Positions 27,772 to 52,155 of a stretch of DNA of 64,000 bases are shown piece by piece. Position 1 is the stretch's first letter. Each line of letters begins with the position of its first letter. The DNA comes from Spodoptera frugiperda (Eukaryota > Arthropoda > Insecta > Lepidoptera > Noctuidae). Below the pieces are notes generated by a model. That model was given only the letters and a program-made list of their open reading frames with translations, was not told the DNA's origin and ran no database searches. Made by a program: the position numbers and the translations under genes. The DNA is taken from the NCBI RefSeq assembly GCF_023101765.2, contig NC_064217.1:3782001-3846000 (forward strand), written 5' to 3'.

Positions 27772-30289
27772 TAAGCGACTACAATTAATTCAGACAGAAT
27801 TGCATCGAAGAGTCGGTAATAAAATCTTCCACAGAGTCACAAGAACGAAACACCCAGAAACACCTAGTGCTAGGACATTCACAAACATATCTACAGAACA
27901 TTAAAACCATCTGACCACAAAATAAAAAGTCCGTAATACTCCGAACTAGGTTGTTCCATATAAATAAATACTTTTGGCGACTACTGGACGGTACTTGGGT
28001 GGCACTTTTAGTGCCAGCTGGCAACAGTTCAGCGCTAGAGCCTACACAATAACACTCGATTGTGTTTACAGCATTCGTTCACTTCTTTTATTTTCTTTTA
28101 AAGATAAAATGGAGTTTGTTCCTTTATTATGTGGGTTTAGTAGTCATGGTTTCGGAGTTTTTAATTGGGAATGGGATAATGAATACAGAAGCTTTAATGA
28201 CGGTTACCTTCATCGATGTTTAAACAATAGAAGTTAGATTTGGGTTTACAGGATATCTCTCACTCTCACCTACCTAGTAAAGTTTCATTTAATTTGAGGT
28301 GAAAAGATTTCATAAATATCTCTGAATATGAAACTTGCTATGTACTTATGCACTTAATTTATGTGTCACCTCCCCATAATTCCACCCCGTCAAAACACAA
28401 CCAAAATAATAATAAACAACAAACCCGTGATATTTTCCATATTACAACGTTACAAAATTAAGATGCCATACATCCCAAAAGTTTTGTCCTAGTTAATATA
28501 CAATTATACATGTGTGTACTATATGTAACGTCATAAACCATGAGCCACGGGTGTCGTAACATGGAGTAACTTGTAAATTACGGCCGATCTTATCACTTGT
28601 TTCCGCAGAAATTGCTGCTGACTTAGTGGGGGAACATGGCCAGTATCTTTGATTACAATTTCGTGTCTGTGGAGTGGAGTAAATTAATATAAACTGTGGA
28701 TGTTCCATGGGGATTGGTTGGAACTAGGAAATGATAGCTTAAAGTTAACTGAGGTTTAGCTCTGTGTGTTTTAATTTCATGTTTTACTTAATTATAATAT
28801 AAACGTTGATATGGAGTGTTTCTTTTTAGTCGTTACTACCTATATCAGTTTGTTTTTTCATCAATTCTATTTAAGAATTCACCTTTTCAATTTGTAATCG
28901 AGTCGATGAAATCTGTTCCCTAATATTCCCAACAAACCACAACCTTAATCTAAAACCAAAAACACTTTTAAAACACAAAAAGATTCACAGAACAGCATCC
29001 GATAGAAAATTCAATCAAAACAACAAAGGGTACGGTCTCAAATCGAAATAGTTTTCTAAATAAGCCGGAACAATTTTGTAAAGGAACAACTTTAGCAATA
29101 TCGGACAGTCGTAGTGTCGGTGTGTCGACACTCTAGACATTACCGACACTCGCCGACACTTCGCGAAGCCGTCGACACTAGTCTCCGGTGTACGTTCGAT
29201 TCGATATTAAATACACTCGAGAACGCTGTAACTTCTAACTTTTATCTCGATAACTTTGTAAGTCAACGACTTATAAATCGGTTCGCGGAAATCGATTTCA
29301 TAACTGTATTGTGTATTTTATTCTAAGTTGTTTGAGTGAATGTTTAATTAACTGTTTTATATTGATGATTGGTGATTTTGATTGATTGATATGTAGATAC
29401 TTAGATGAGTTATACAATTTTTAGTATTTAGGGTGGGGTCGGAACGGTGTCTTAAACGATTCAATTAATATCATGAAGCTTCCTTGATATAACCTAATAC
29501 TATACGTACTACCTATATTAATAAATTAGATTAATTTTCAGATTGTTAGGTATCCGTAAACCTACTCAAAGGCACGTAGAAGCCCTTAACGTAATTTCAA
29601 CTAAGTTAAGCAAAACACAATTACCTACGGGTAGGTACCTATACACATAGCATTTAATCTGTTTTAAATCTACTTTCACAGTAACTTCCATGTAATTGTA
29701 CGAACATTACACGGAAATTCCAACTTTTTTACTCCTAACAACCCCCGCTATGTAGGTTAATACCTCCCAAACTTTTTGGGAACAAAGGTTTTTACAGAAT
29801 TAATTTAACTCGCAATAGCTGTAGGGGGCTGGTGAAGTAATTAGGTAGATAAATGTAATTGTCACGCCCGTATTAATTTGAAGGGGCACTCGTTACGGAA
29901 AGGTATCTAGGTGATATGGAGTTGGATACAAATAGAAGCAGTATTAGGTAGAAAAAACTAATTAAATAGTCCTTAAAGGTTCCGTTGCTGATGATGCGGT
30001 CCGTACGATGAGGATCAGTGGACGCAGTTGTATAAGTTTCTATACAAGACAAACTAAAATCCGTTGCGTGCGATGCGTACGAAGCGGGCCTGTGGACGCG
30101 TACCTTAAAGAAAATAGTGAAAAACTACAAGTGAACTGTATGAAAATGAAAATGTTTAATGGTAATTAGAAGTATCGATCTCTTTACACATAATCCGACA
30201 ATAATTGAAAGCAATTTATAAATAACCATTTAATAACACACCTAATTAAACCGTAATAGAATTCAAAACGCTACAAAGAGGTTTTAATA
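27772..30289. other. Gene-free stretch
   Basis: 29100-29180 holds several copies of a (c/t)cgacact motif and is CpG-rich. 29985-30105 holds two related blocks (tccgttgc...gtggacgc), probably a decayed MITE. No coding region supported. Confidence 0.45.
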
Positions 30290-30560
30290 TACCTACCTCC
30301 TGTTAAGTATGGAGGTCGATTGCGTCAATAAGGGCCTTATAAATATAAATTAATGACGTCAATCTATAAATAAATAATATACATCCTCTTTACTTTCATC
30401 TTTCGATAAAATAAGCTCTTGAGATGCCATATTATAGATACTCGCAGTACCTCTAATAAAAGGAGAAATATATTATTTTCCTTGAAAAAAGGAGAGTAAC
30501 AATATTACCTAATACATATTGTTCCATGTGACACTAAATTAGGTGGAGTACATTGATCGT
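30290..30560 (-). repeat. Dispersed repeat, copy 2
   Basis: The reverse complement matches 6520-6690 in order (ctcaagagctta, tatagattgacgtcatta, cttattgacgca). Diverged, non-coding. Confidence 0.6.
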
Positions 30561-30737
30561 ATTTACTTAATAGTATTTGTCTGTGACGTTTTTTTTTTGA
30601 TAGCGTAGGTATTCTAAGTACTGTTTATGTCATACGCATTTTGTTAGTTTTAAGAGAAACACGTACATATTCGTTGTTGTATTAGTAGTTGTAGTAGTAT
30701 TAACTATCTTTTATCTAACAGTATATAACATTAACAA

Positions 30738-30790
30738 GTCACGCCTATAACATACAGTCTGCGAAGGGGTAGGCAGATGATCTGCACATT
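30738..30790 (-). repeat. SINE family B 3' fragment
   Basis: gcgaaggggtaggcagatga matches the 3' end of family B on the - strand (compare 57154-57170). Very short. Confidence 0.5.
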
Positions 30791-31074
30791 TTTAGCGTTT
30801 CCATTATTCACCATAAATTTACTTCAATCATAAAAAAATAATGAATTTTGAATAGTTCTAAAATGTGTCTATTTAATATCTTCGTCCGTTGACCTTCAAT
30901 TTCTATAAAGGTTCAGAGAATCCTCTGCGGTAAATTGTCTAGATATATTCATCACTTGAAATCTGCTGAATAAAACATGGCTAAAGAATAAGAAAACTAA
31001 CATATAACTTACGCGAGAACCCCAAACTATTCCCAAAGGAAAAAACCTCTGTTAAAATAACTAAGATACTGTCT

Positions 31075-31262
31075 TCAAACCCCTGAAGGGTTAGGCAGAG
31101 ATGAACCTTATTGAATTTAGGTATAGTAACCGCATATCAACCTATCACAATCTGTAAAATTTCTTTGATCGAATTTCAACTATATTACGATAGAATAAGG
31201 TTCAAGTTCTACACGACACATTGTGGTAGGTTGATATGCTGCCCATCGCACTTCACACCAGT
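31075..31262 (-). repeat. SINE family B 3' fragment with internal inverted repeat
   Basis: cccctgaagggttaggcaga matches the SINE family B 3' end. The following sequence has arms at 31132-31151 and 31220-31239 that pair at 19 of 20 positions, so a foldback element may be fused or inserted here. Confidence 0.45.
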
Positions 31263-34200
31263 GACACCAGTCATATTTTATAGTCTTAACATATGACGTG
31301 ATTAAGTCAAAACCCTAATAATATTATGTCCAACTTGTTAATTACGTCTTTTAATATAAAACAGTTGTTATAACAGTAGGCAAATATTATTCTTGTCCCT
31401 AAACCCTCTTCAAAAGGTAGGTGAAGAAGTTTCCGACATTAGCTTGTGTTAATGGCGAAATAATTAAATTTAATATGTGCCGGTACGATTTTAATTAAGC
31501 TATTAAGATGGCGACCGATTTTTCGAATGAACGTATTTCTGGAAACAATGAATGATTGTGAAATACTATTTTCATTGATTTGAATAGAATGTGTAGTAGC
31601 GTAAGACAGATTAGAATACAAACATAGTACCTTCCCTACTATTCTCGTGGGTGTCGCAAGAGGCATTAAATAGTATAGACACGGCAAGGCTGCGGTACGG
31701 CGTTTTATGCTTCGAAAACAATATGAGAATGCTGTACGGCCGCGCTGAAAGTGCGTGGCATACGCGTTTGCAACCGTTAAATGTAAAACATTAATACGAA
31801 TTGACGTTATGAAATGTACCATAAAACATAAGATTTAATGTTCAAATTTAAATGACCAGTTTATAGCTGGGTTGGGGCGGTGCCGTTGAAATGTGAAACC
31901 CTTAAAGGACAACATATTTTGAATCTATGCTGCAGAGCTCGTAAATTCTATAGTCCAATACCTCAGTCTAACAATGTTAAACCAAGGATATCATAAAACA
32001 AATATGATGAGGATCCCAAATGTCCTTCGCTAAAATTTTAGTAAAGCAACAACTTAAGATATTAAAACAAAGTCCATTTGGTACCAAGTGTTGCTTAGGA
32101 CCCTACGGTACCTTCTAGCTATTAAATCAACTCGTAAAAATGTGTACTAACATAATAAATCATAATATATCAGCACTTAATTTTCCAACATAATCCCATA
32201 CAAGTATGACGGGTATCCCTATATTTCACTGGCTTTTATTACCTACAGGGTGTGAACGCTGTAGGTCTTGAGTTAGGAACACGCTGTTGTTTATAACTTT
32301 ACTAGTTGTCATGGCTCAGTTTAATTTTAAACTTTTTATACGTACGATGACGTACTTAATATGGTGTTTAATGTCAAACCTAAAATAAAATTCCCGTTAT
32401 GTTTCTATGACTATGTACATTTTTAGCTTTGTACCTGCAATTGTATTCTTACACGTGTCAATAAATTGATAAGAATATCAATATCGAATACTTTGTATAA
32501 AAATAAACTTCAACGCTTGTACATAAATAACAATGAGACCTAAGTCTATTTTCAACCGTCATTACACTTTTAGAACGACACTAATTTGTCCTCAATCACT
32601 CAAACCTTGCGCCAGAAATTAACTCAACCGAGCAATTCTCAATTACTAAAATGAGTCTTTATTGTTCGTAAAACTTTGTCGTAGTATCGGGTATTAGGGT
32701 CGGTAGCAGCCCTGACTCGTAATTCCTAAGAACTTTCCGTTTTACAATACTAGAGTTTGCACTTAGCGTTCCCCGTTCCTCTCCTGTCGACTCGTCGACA
32801 TCGTATCGGGCTCGTGAGTCGACAAGCCCGACTTAAATGGAGCAGCCTGTATTTATTTTATCTTTATTGTTCCTATTTCAAATGAAAATAATATTTTTCT
32901 CGCTCGCTTTATTTCTTAGAGAATTTATATTGTTCTAGTATTTTCTTTGGAACGGTAAATTTAATTGGTGGTTGTTTGCTTTCTGTTTTTTAAATTGATG
33001 TTTGCCGTTGTCAAATTATTATTTCTTTACTGTTTTAAAAAAGATTTTGGAGGATTTGTTCATTTGATTTTGGTAAAATCTCAGCACATATAACGTACTA
33101 ATGTGTACGTACACTAACATACAATTATTAAAGGCAACTAGTGCAGTTTTATAACGAATTAAACATGACCACGATCATATTAAACTAGTAAGAATATTAG
33201 CATGACAAATACGCAGTACTTGTTCGCCAAACTTTACGTTGAATCGCACTTGTCACTCAGTCCACTAACGAGGTAAGTTTTCAAGACGTGCCCTAACTAA
33301 TACCTAAGAACTATTCCAAAACTAGCTATCATTTATACTAAGTACAACTTCGTACACCTAAAACTAAGATGTCAAAAGTTTTATTGTTATTTATAGAGTG
33401 AATTTAGATACACTACACTACTAGTAAACTGCTGATAATTCTTGGTATGAATAAGTAGCTTGTAAACAATATTTTATAAACATGGTCGATTCCATGTTTC
33501 AAATAAAAACGTCTTAAAAATTATTTCTTCAAATTATATTATTACGTAGGTATTCTGAAGATTACTTTCGTTACAGATATAAAAAAAAAAACAGATAAAG
33601 GTAATTTATTACCAAACACATTTAAATGATTTTTAAAAATGGAATTCGCATTATTTTAAATACATACTCTGTTTTAGAACCTAACAATAAAAAATGTGTC
33701 TTCAACTTCAAATGAACTCATTATTTAAAATCAAAATTAGAACGCAACACTGGCTGTTTGTTGGCTTAAAATTAAGTTTAGGTGAAAGATTAAAAATAAA
33801 CAAAACAAAATGGTGGATAGCGAACACAGTGTAAGCGTGTTGATTACTTGTGAAATATAATTAAATTGTAGCTAAAATATACAGCACACTGACATCACAG
33901 GACAGAGATAGAAACTAAAATGTTGATGAGTTTTAATTAATTAACTAAATGGAGTGGCTGAAGTGAAAATTCTGTAATTAACTGCAACAAGTGAAGTGGG
34001 ATGCCAGTAGTTTTTAAATGAGGTAAAACTTTTTTGAAAACACGTTCGTCCTTTGACGTTGATGTTTTAAAGATATTTTTAATCCTAGTGTCATAATTTT
34101 GTTTCGTATATTTAATCACGTTGAAATGTTTTGAGGTTTATTGTTTTGTTATTTTTTATACGGATCGTGATGCCTACATGTATGACTATGCAGGCTAAAA

Positions 34201-36279
34201 TTAAATATAATATTACACCGTTCTTTGATTATTTATGTGTAGATGGAGTGTCAAGTCATGAAAAACTTTCAAAAGTTTGCAGTGAACTGTTCACTGCAAT
34301 ACATTTTCCCGTCAATTAGTTCCAATCGTGTCACCTAGACGTCACCACGTGTTATGTACGCTACAAAATAAATTTGTAAATATAAAATTATGCTAAAATT
34401 ATAAAGAACGTTTAATAAGTAGTAAACAGATCACTTATCTATTGAGTTGTAATTAAAATCACCTCTAGAAAGTTCTAGAAATATTGAGAGATCGGAATAT
34501 GTTTTCTTGAAAGCAATTCATCTTCAGTCGTAAAAAGAACGATATCTCTTTCTAGGCTCTGATTAAAACGATTCTTCCGACAGTTTTTATGAAAAAATCG
34601 ATACGTGTTTTGCATGAAAACTGTAAAAACGTAAATACATACTTTACGATGAGATTTAACGATCACTTTGTCGTTAAAACAGACGAATATTTCTTTTATT
34701 ATTATGGTTCTCGTGAAAAACCACATTAAATGAGGCCTAGATTAATTCTTTTTACAATATTGTTTTTGCAAATCGAAGGTTTCGGGCTTTTTAGTTGGTT
34801 AGGACGAAATCTTTTGTTCATTTAATTGTTAAACGGGATTATTTTGGATACTTTTTTACTAAACAGCTTTATTAGGGGTTGATTCCATGAACGATAACAT
34901 TGATATAATATAAAGCCTTAGATAAAGACACATTAAATACATTTAAGTTAAAAACAAACAACTGCTAAAAATTTTAATACAAATTAACGAATACAATGCA
35001 ATATTTTCAAAGGATTAATTTAACTTTAATCTCTTTCAGAAGTCCAAATCCAGCTTTAAATCCCAACGTTTTTATACAACCCTAAGCCCGGTGATCACAG
35101 TGCATTGCCCCCTTTGTTTGCGAACGATCGATTAACAATAGGTTTCAAAATGCAATGTATAGTTAAACTAATGGAAAACCGTAGGGCTTACATGTATTAG
35201 GTTACGGGTTGTTGCCCTTAGCTTCGTCTGTTTCGTGCAGACGATATCTCGTTATTTTTTTTTTATAATTTGAATTTGAAATGTCTTCTGTATTTTGTAC
35301 TTTATGCTCTACATATTTAGGGTTTGTTTTCTTTTAAATTCAATTTAGATGAGTGTTTTGATTTGTGTTCAAGTTGTCTAGAGGTTTCAAGAGCTAAAAG
35401 TCTCATTATTTGTTTAATTTCGTATCTATGTACGTTCTTATTTGTTCAGTAAACAGTAATATGTATTGTGTACACACACTTTCTACCTTAATATACTTAA
35501 GAATAATAACATTGGAGAAAATAAAGTAATAAGCTATAATAAAGTATCAAATAAGTACCTATTAGTTGTAAGTCCTACATTTATTTTCTCAATCTTCAAC
35601 GATCTAATTTAAACTAAAAAGGTTTCTATCTTCAATATATTACAGTATAATTTTATATGCTCGCAATATCTTCGAAATGAGAATATTCTAGAACTATTAA
35701 GTTTATAAATTAGTATCACTCGGGCGCACAACGACCCTTTTTTAATAATAACTAGTCTAGGCCACACTCCCCTCCAGTCTAGACTAATCTGACAGGTATC
35801 TAGACATCAGAATGTCTGGGACTTAGGACAACTTAGGTCTTAGACATTAACTGATTGGGGTGATTGTATACATATAGCTTTTATTTGTTTGGTACGTAAT
35901 TTGAAAAATGTGTTGCGTAGATTTTACATGTTATTGTACATTTTTACGTGATATGTTTGTCCTAGATGTAGTAATGTACCTTCGGCTTCACAATAATAAT
36001 TAATGTATTTTAAATATAATTAAGTAACATAAATGTCGATTCGGTTAGGAACCATATTGGCTACACTTTTACTGGGAAGTTCAACAGTTTTGTTACACTA
36101 CAATCTTGCTACTTTTAATACTACTCTTTATACAAAATTCGGTCCACCAAAGCACCTTAAGGGGAGTGGAAGGAGGGTAGGCCTCCCTACCCTCCCTTTG
36201 CCGTTAAAAATAAATAAATAAAATAAAACACCTTGACATATCAACATCTTTCCTAACAAATACCCTTCTGTTGTTACAG
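31263..36279. other. AT-rich gene-free stretch upstream of the first visible Appl exon
   Basis: The 127-codon - strand ORF at 31439-31822 has no domain. 32775-32835 is a GC-rich patch with gtcgac repeats. 36033-36086 could encode a short hydrophobic leader (see findings). 36160-36200 is a purine/pyrimidine-rich tract next to (AAAT)n. No other feature. Confidence 0.45.
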
Positions 36280-47895
<11,616 letters not shown>

Positions 47896-48340
47896 ATTCC
47901 CAGCTTACATCCCTCCCTTCCCTCCCCCTCCACCCTCGCTAGGAGTGCGCGCTCGTCACGTCCGGCCAAGACTTGACTCCATGTATCATCAAGTCTACTG
48001 CGGACAGGAGTGTTATAAATTGTTGTGGTGTCCTTTCGGCCAATTCTTTCGTCTACGTCCTCTGTCAGTTCACCAGCGTCAGGACCTCGAATCTCGTCAC
48101 AACCTCATCAAAGATATACTGGACATCATCAGACGCCGGTGAAGTCCCACAGCACGTAGATAGACTTCCAAATTCTTGTGATGTGTGCTAGATGCCCCTA
48201 GAGACAGGGTGTTTTTCTACCCTACACCTTTATCTATTGTCCTCAGCGTAATTCTTTATGGAATGAATGTGTGTGAACTTATATATTGTCCGGCGAGGCC
48301 GCACTCCCGGCGAGGGCGCCCGTGTTATAAACATTCATTT

Positions 48341-48346
48341 AATAAA
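48341..48346 (+). terminator. Polyadenylation signal AATAAA, proximal
   Basis: Canonical hexamer 446 bases after the Appl stop, followed by GT-rich sequence (gcttgtgtgattagtggg), as expected for a cleavage site. Confidence 0.55.
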
Positions 48347-48827
48347 GCTTGTGTGATTAGTGGGAATATTCGTTTGCCGTAACGCGGTCAGTCATACTGT
48401 TAAGGTTAGAAGTGATAACGGTTTATGTTTTGTTATTTATTTTGCACCAAAATATTTATTATTATTTTAAGGACTTAGATCTAAGTTTTTTTGTCTAGTG
48501 TCCTAGAATTCATAAGTGTCACTGTAGTCGAGTTTTAAATTAAGTTTTTGAAGCCGCTCCCGCAGTGGTGACGTCCGACGGCCCTCGGTCCTGTGGTGCG
48601 TTTTGTTAGTCGTTACTCGAATGATCTCAGTTTTAGTCTGTCTATCGTTTAGCTATAGTTTCCCTGTTCGGTTCGTTGAATGTTACTACTGGGGCGAGTG
48701 GAACAAACGTCCATGGTACGCTGTGTATATAGGCTCCGCGTACAAATTTGAACCTAAATTACTTACACTTAACGCCCGCTTTCATTTACTTTTCTAACGT
48801 AGGTAGAACATAACGTGAATTTTATGT

Positions 48828-48833
48828 AATAAA
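48828..48833 (+). terminator. Polyadenylation signal AATAAA, middle
   Basis: Canonical hexamer about 0.93 kb after the stop. The downstream sequence is AT-rich with a short GTGT stretch. Confidence 0.4.
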
Positions 48834-50003
48834 TGCGAAAATATATTTTAATAATTAATGTGTACTTAGCGATGGGACGGGCGGCATAGCCGGCGCGGGT
48901 GAACGATTCTGTCTTTGATTACTCTGCCACATTCCTTCTGATGAGTTAGTGAGTCTCTGTGTATCCTATGGTCGCTATGTATCCTTCCCGTTCGCCCGCG
49001 GGACAATACCAAGTTCCCGACGTGAGAGATCGCCGTGTACTCAACGTGCGTTTTGTAATTAGAGTACGAGTACGAGTACAGTATAGTACGACCCACGTGT
49101 GAGTACTGCGCCGCAGCACTCGCATCGTGCCGACGTTTGTGTATCTAGTCAGGGCGACAGGGGCGACATCTACAGGCAGTGTTCCGACAAACGGTTGTGT
49201 GCGCACATTGGGTACGCGGTCGCGAGGCAAGTAAGCTTAGTGAGTGTATGTACGGTTAATATATAAGTAGATGTACAAAAAGTAATACATTATATAGATG
49301 TTTTAGCGTCAGATACATAGATATAAAGCAAAATATAATTATATATCGCATTCGTCCGTATAAAGTAAGGGCTTGCGCTCGTGTCTAATCCCACGTACCA
49401 CACTTAATGTTACGTCGTAGTTAAGATGTAATTCTGCCTCAGTATTATATACATTTAAGCTTATTTGTTACATAAGCTAATTTATATACACTATTTCTAT
49501 TTGTTTACGGGCGTAGTGGCGTTACTACAAATGAAGTCATATCAGATGCGCCACGGCGCTCTGTTGCTCCTATTTCGCTGCGCGTGGCAGTGTGCGGGGA
49601 TTGAGTATAGATGGCGTTGTTGTCAACAACATGGCGCGATGGTTAGACCTGATGGTGGAGTTGGACATTCGCCTCGCAGCGAAAGAGGTGCGAGTAGGCG
49701 CCCGCCCGTGCTTATCGTATGGCATTTACGTAAGTTACTCACTGTGTATAACGTAAGTTTAATCCCGCATCAAGTAACCGCTATGTATTTTTAATATGAT
49801 GGTAACGAGCCGACCACTTATTTTTTTAACAAAACTTTTTGCTCAAAATCAGCTGTTTCTCGTCGGTATAGGATGTCTACTTTCGATCGATCTAAATTTA
49901 TTGTCGTTCGTCAACAATATTCGATGTTAGTAGTACCTAAAACCTGGTTTCTGTACCTTTTCCAATCACTGTTTCACGTATTTTAATAAGTATTCTACAT
50001 AAT

Positions 50004-50009
50004 AATAAA
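50004..50009 (+). terminator. Polyadenylation signal AATAAA, distal
   Basis: Canonical hexamer about 2.1 kb after the stop, followed by a strong T/GT-rich element (tttttgtgtttactgtg). This is the best candidate for the long Appl transcript end. Confidence 0.45.
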
Positions 50010-50030
50010 TGGTTTGATGATTTTTGTGTT

Positions 50031-50180
50031 TACTGTGCTGCATTTTATTGTGAGTTCGAAGTTCAAATTGAATCAATAAATAGAAATTTAAATATTGGTG
50101 TTGTTATTGGTGCAATGCGCTGTTTCTACCTACCCCTCCCTATACTTACAAGTAAAAAGGTGCAAGAGAAAAGAATGAAA
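50031..50180. other. Intergenic AT-rich sequence
   Basis: Downstream of the last Appl poly-A signal; contains a further AATAAA at about 50085. Nothing else. Confidence 0.4.
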
Positions 50181-50332
50181 AATCACGCTTTACTCACGTA
50201 TTATTAAAGGAGAAAAGTTCTAATAGTTTCGAGTTATAGAGGGACTCTTCAGAGAGACACGCGGCCGCGTGTGCGCACGCTGCTCATGATGATGAGTCCC
50301 ATCCATAAATAATACGTGAGTAAACCGTGATC
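50181..50332. mobile_element. Foldback MITE
   Basis: The terminal arms at 50181-50205 and 50308-50332 pair at 23 of 25 positions (core tactcacgtattatt). The interior contains cgcggccgcgtgtgcgcac. About 150 bp, no ORF. Confidence 0.7.
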
Positions 50333-50634
50333 ATTAGTTAATTAGGAGAAACGAAATCTAGCCCAAACAGATATCTGTCCACTGATACTTTTATAGCATC
50401 AGTTAAATAACTTGACTCGAGACGATGTCTGTTAAAATATTTTTTTTTAAGATAAGCGCTAGCTCTAGCTTTGGACCACATTTAATTATAGTCTTTTAGA
50501 TAGTTTCTGTGGTACAACATCAGCATCTTAAATATAATGTCAGTAAAAATGAATTAAATGAAAATTAATAAAACTTAAATAGCCAATGTACGGCTTAATT
50601 ATTACGTAATCAGTATACTCGTAACATTTTGAGT

Positions 50635-50740
50635 GCCTTGGCTGTTGCGTTAGTCTAATCGCTGCAAGCGTAATTGCTAATCAAATACTCTCGGGTTAGA
50701 TTCCCGAGTCGAATAACGCATTATCGAAGATAGGTTCATT
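50635..50740 (+). mobile_element. tRNA-derived SINE-like fragment
   Basis: gtctaatcgctgcaagcgta and a mutated B box (cgggttagattcccgag) resemble the family B head. The 3' part is not recognised. Confidence 0.55.
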
Positions 50741-50829
50741 AAGGAAGATAATATGTAAGTTACAGAACTAGAATATCAAGTTGTATTATTCTAGATGGAA
50801 AGTGGCTATAATATCTAAAATTAGACAGA

Positions 50830-50995
50830 CCTATGTCCAGGAATGGATGGAAATAAGGCGATGATGTTAGTACCTAATAGATTGCTTATAGGCAGGTATC
50901 AACTATCGTAAGCAGTATTATCGCTTACCATCAGGCGAGATAGTGGCCAAACGCCTCCCTATTACCAATAATAGTCCAGTCATTGGAAGGAATCC
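50830..50995 (+). repeat. LINE 3'-end remnant
   Basis: cttaccatcaggcgagatag and ggccaaacgcc match the tail in the Appl intron at about 41970. No coding part left. Confidence 0.55.
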
Positions 50996-51765
50996 ACTTT
51001 GAAAACGATTATCTTTCAAACAATTGATTTTGACGAAAAATGGTTATAGGATAAATGTCCTATACATAGACAACCAACACGGGGAGGTTAGCTGAAAAAA
51101 AAAATGTTTTGATGTGATGCAGTGACCGCGCGCTCTCCGCCCTCTATATTGAAAACGGTTCACTGTATAAAAAAAGGTTTAAACAAAAGTTGTTGAGAAT
51201 TTTGTATTCTACAATATTCATATTAAATGCAAATACCAAAAACCATAGGAAATGAGACATTTCCAAAAAAGCACAAAAAATGAACGATTTTTGGGACCTA
51301 CGACCTTAAAATTTAATAGTTGCATACAACCTACCATATGTAGGTTTTAAGACAAGTTTTAGGGTGTCAATATACAAGTATATACAAACTTACCTAATTT
51401 AAGCTTAAATGACTGTACTAAAAACAAAGATCAATCATTATATTGATTGAACCTCGATGTGCGTGAAATACAGCTAGTGCCATCTAGTGACTGTAGCAGA
51501 GACTTCGTAGCTGTTGGCGTAGTCCTTTGCTACGAAAAAGCGTAGCACTTTAAATTCATGAATCCTTCAGTCCATTGGTTTCCTCGATACAGGATTTTCC
51601 TGTTCTATAATAGAGGGCAGACTATCTCTCCATTTTTAAAGAGGCATCTAGAAGCAATAAGGGTTTCATACCTGTAAATTATCGTAATAAGATCATTGAT
51701 TGGTAATTGTGTGGATAATAATTATAATTGAAGGACTACTTATCATAATAAGATCATTGTTTTAC
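50996..51765. other. Intergenic sequence
   Basis: AT-rich. 51505-51550 has repeated ttcgtagc/tgctacg/cgtagc motifs that can fold. No gene or known repeat. Confidence 0.4.
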
Positions 51766-52155
51766 TTTGACTAGTGGTCGCCTAGTGGTTGAAATTCAAC
51801 CATATACGATTTAATTTACAATACCACTTAACATACGTTCAAGGATAATATTTATTTAACTCAAACTCAAACAAACTCTTTTATAAAACTCTATTCATAT
51901 GAGACGTCAATATCATCGCAATGTCTATCGATTTTGACGTTTTGTCAAATACGATCAGATACTATGCATGTGTGTGTAATGTTTTATTTATTGATTTAAT
52001 GTACTTTATAAGCATTATTTTTGAAAAATATTAGCGTTCTTCACTTCTCCTACACATAAACTATAAGTGTACCAAATTTTATGCTTCTACGTCCGCGCAA
52101 TTTTCGTAAATAGCGGTCCAAAGTTTTTATATCACGTATTAATATATAGATTTAT
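51766..52155 (+). repeat. Lepidopteran interspersed repeat with TA-rich tail
   Basis: gactagtggtcgcctagtgg at the left and aagtgtaccaaattttatgc, gtccgcgcaattttcgtaaa and atatatagat at the right are familiar blocks of a moth-wide non-coding repeat. Class uncertain. Confidence 0.55.

Larger units (their letters stand above)
47896..50030 (+). other. Appl: Probable Appl 3' untranslated region
   Basis: This follows the stop codon directly and is less AT-biased than the surrounding intergenic DNA, especially 47900-49250. It has no supported ORF. Three AATAAA signals (48341, 48828, 50004) suggest alternative 3' ends; the far one, followed by T/GT-rich sequence, would give a UTR of about 2.1 kb. The 3' limit is inferred. 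Confidence 0.6.

Noticed and set aside
31439..31822. 127-codon - strand ORF
   Set aside because: No domain, no splice or promoter context, mixed composition. May contain a small repeat remnant at about 31640-31700, but not a supportable gene.
33148..33271. Possible exon before a good donor (AACGAG|GTAAGT)
   Set aside because: The open frame (MTNTQYLFAKLYVESHLSL) is not a leader and ends in phase 2, incompatible with Appl exon a. A non-coding exon cannot be excluded, but there is no support.
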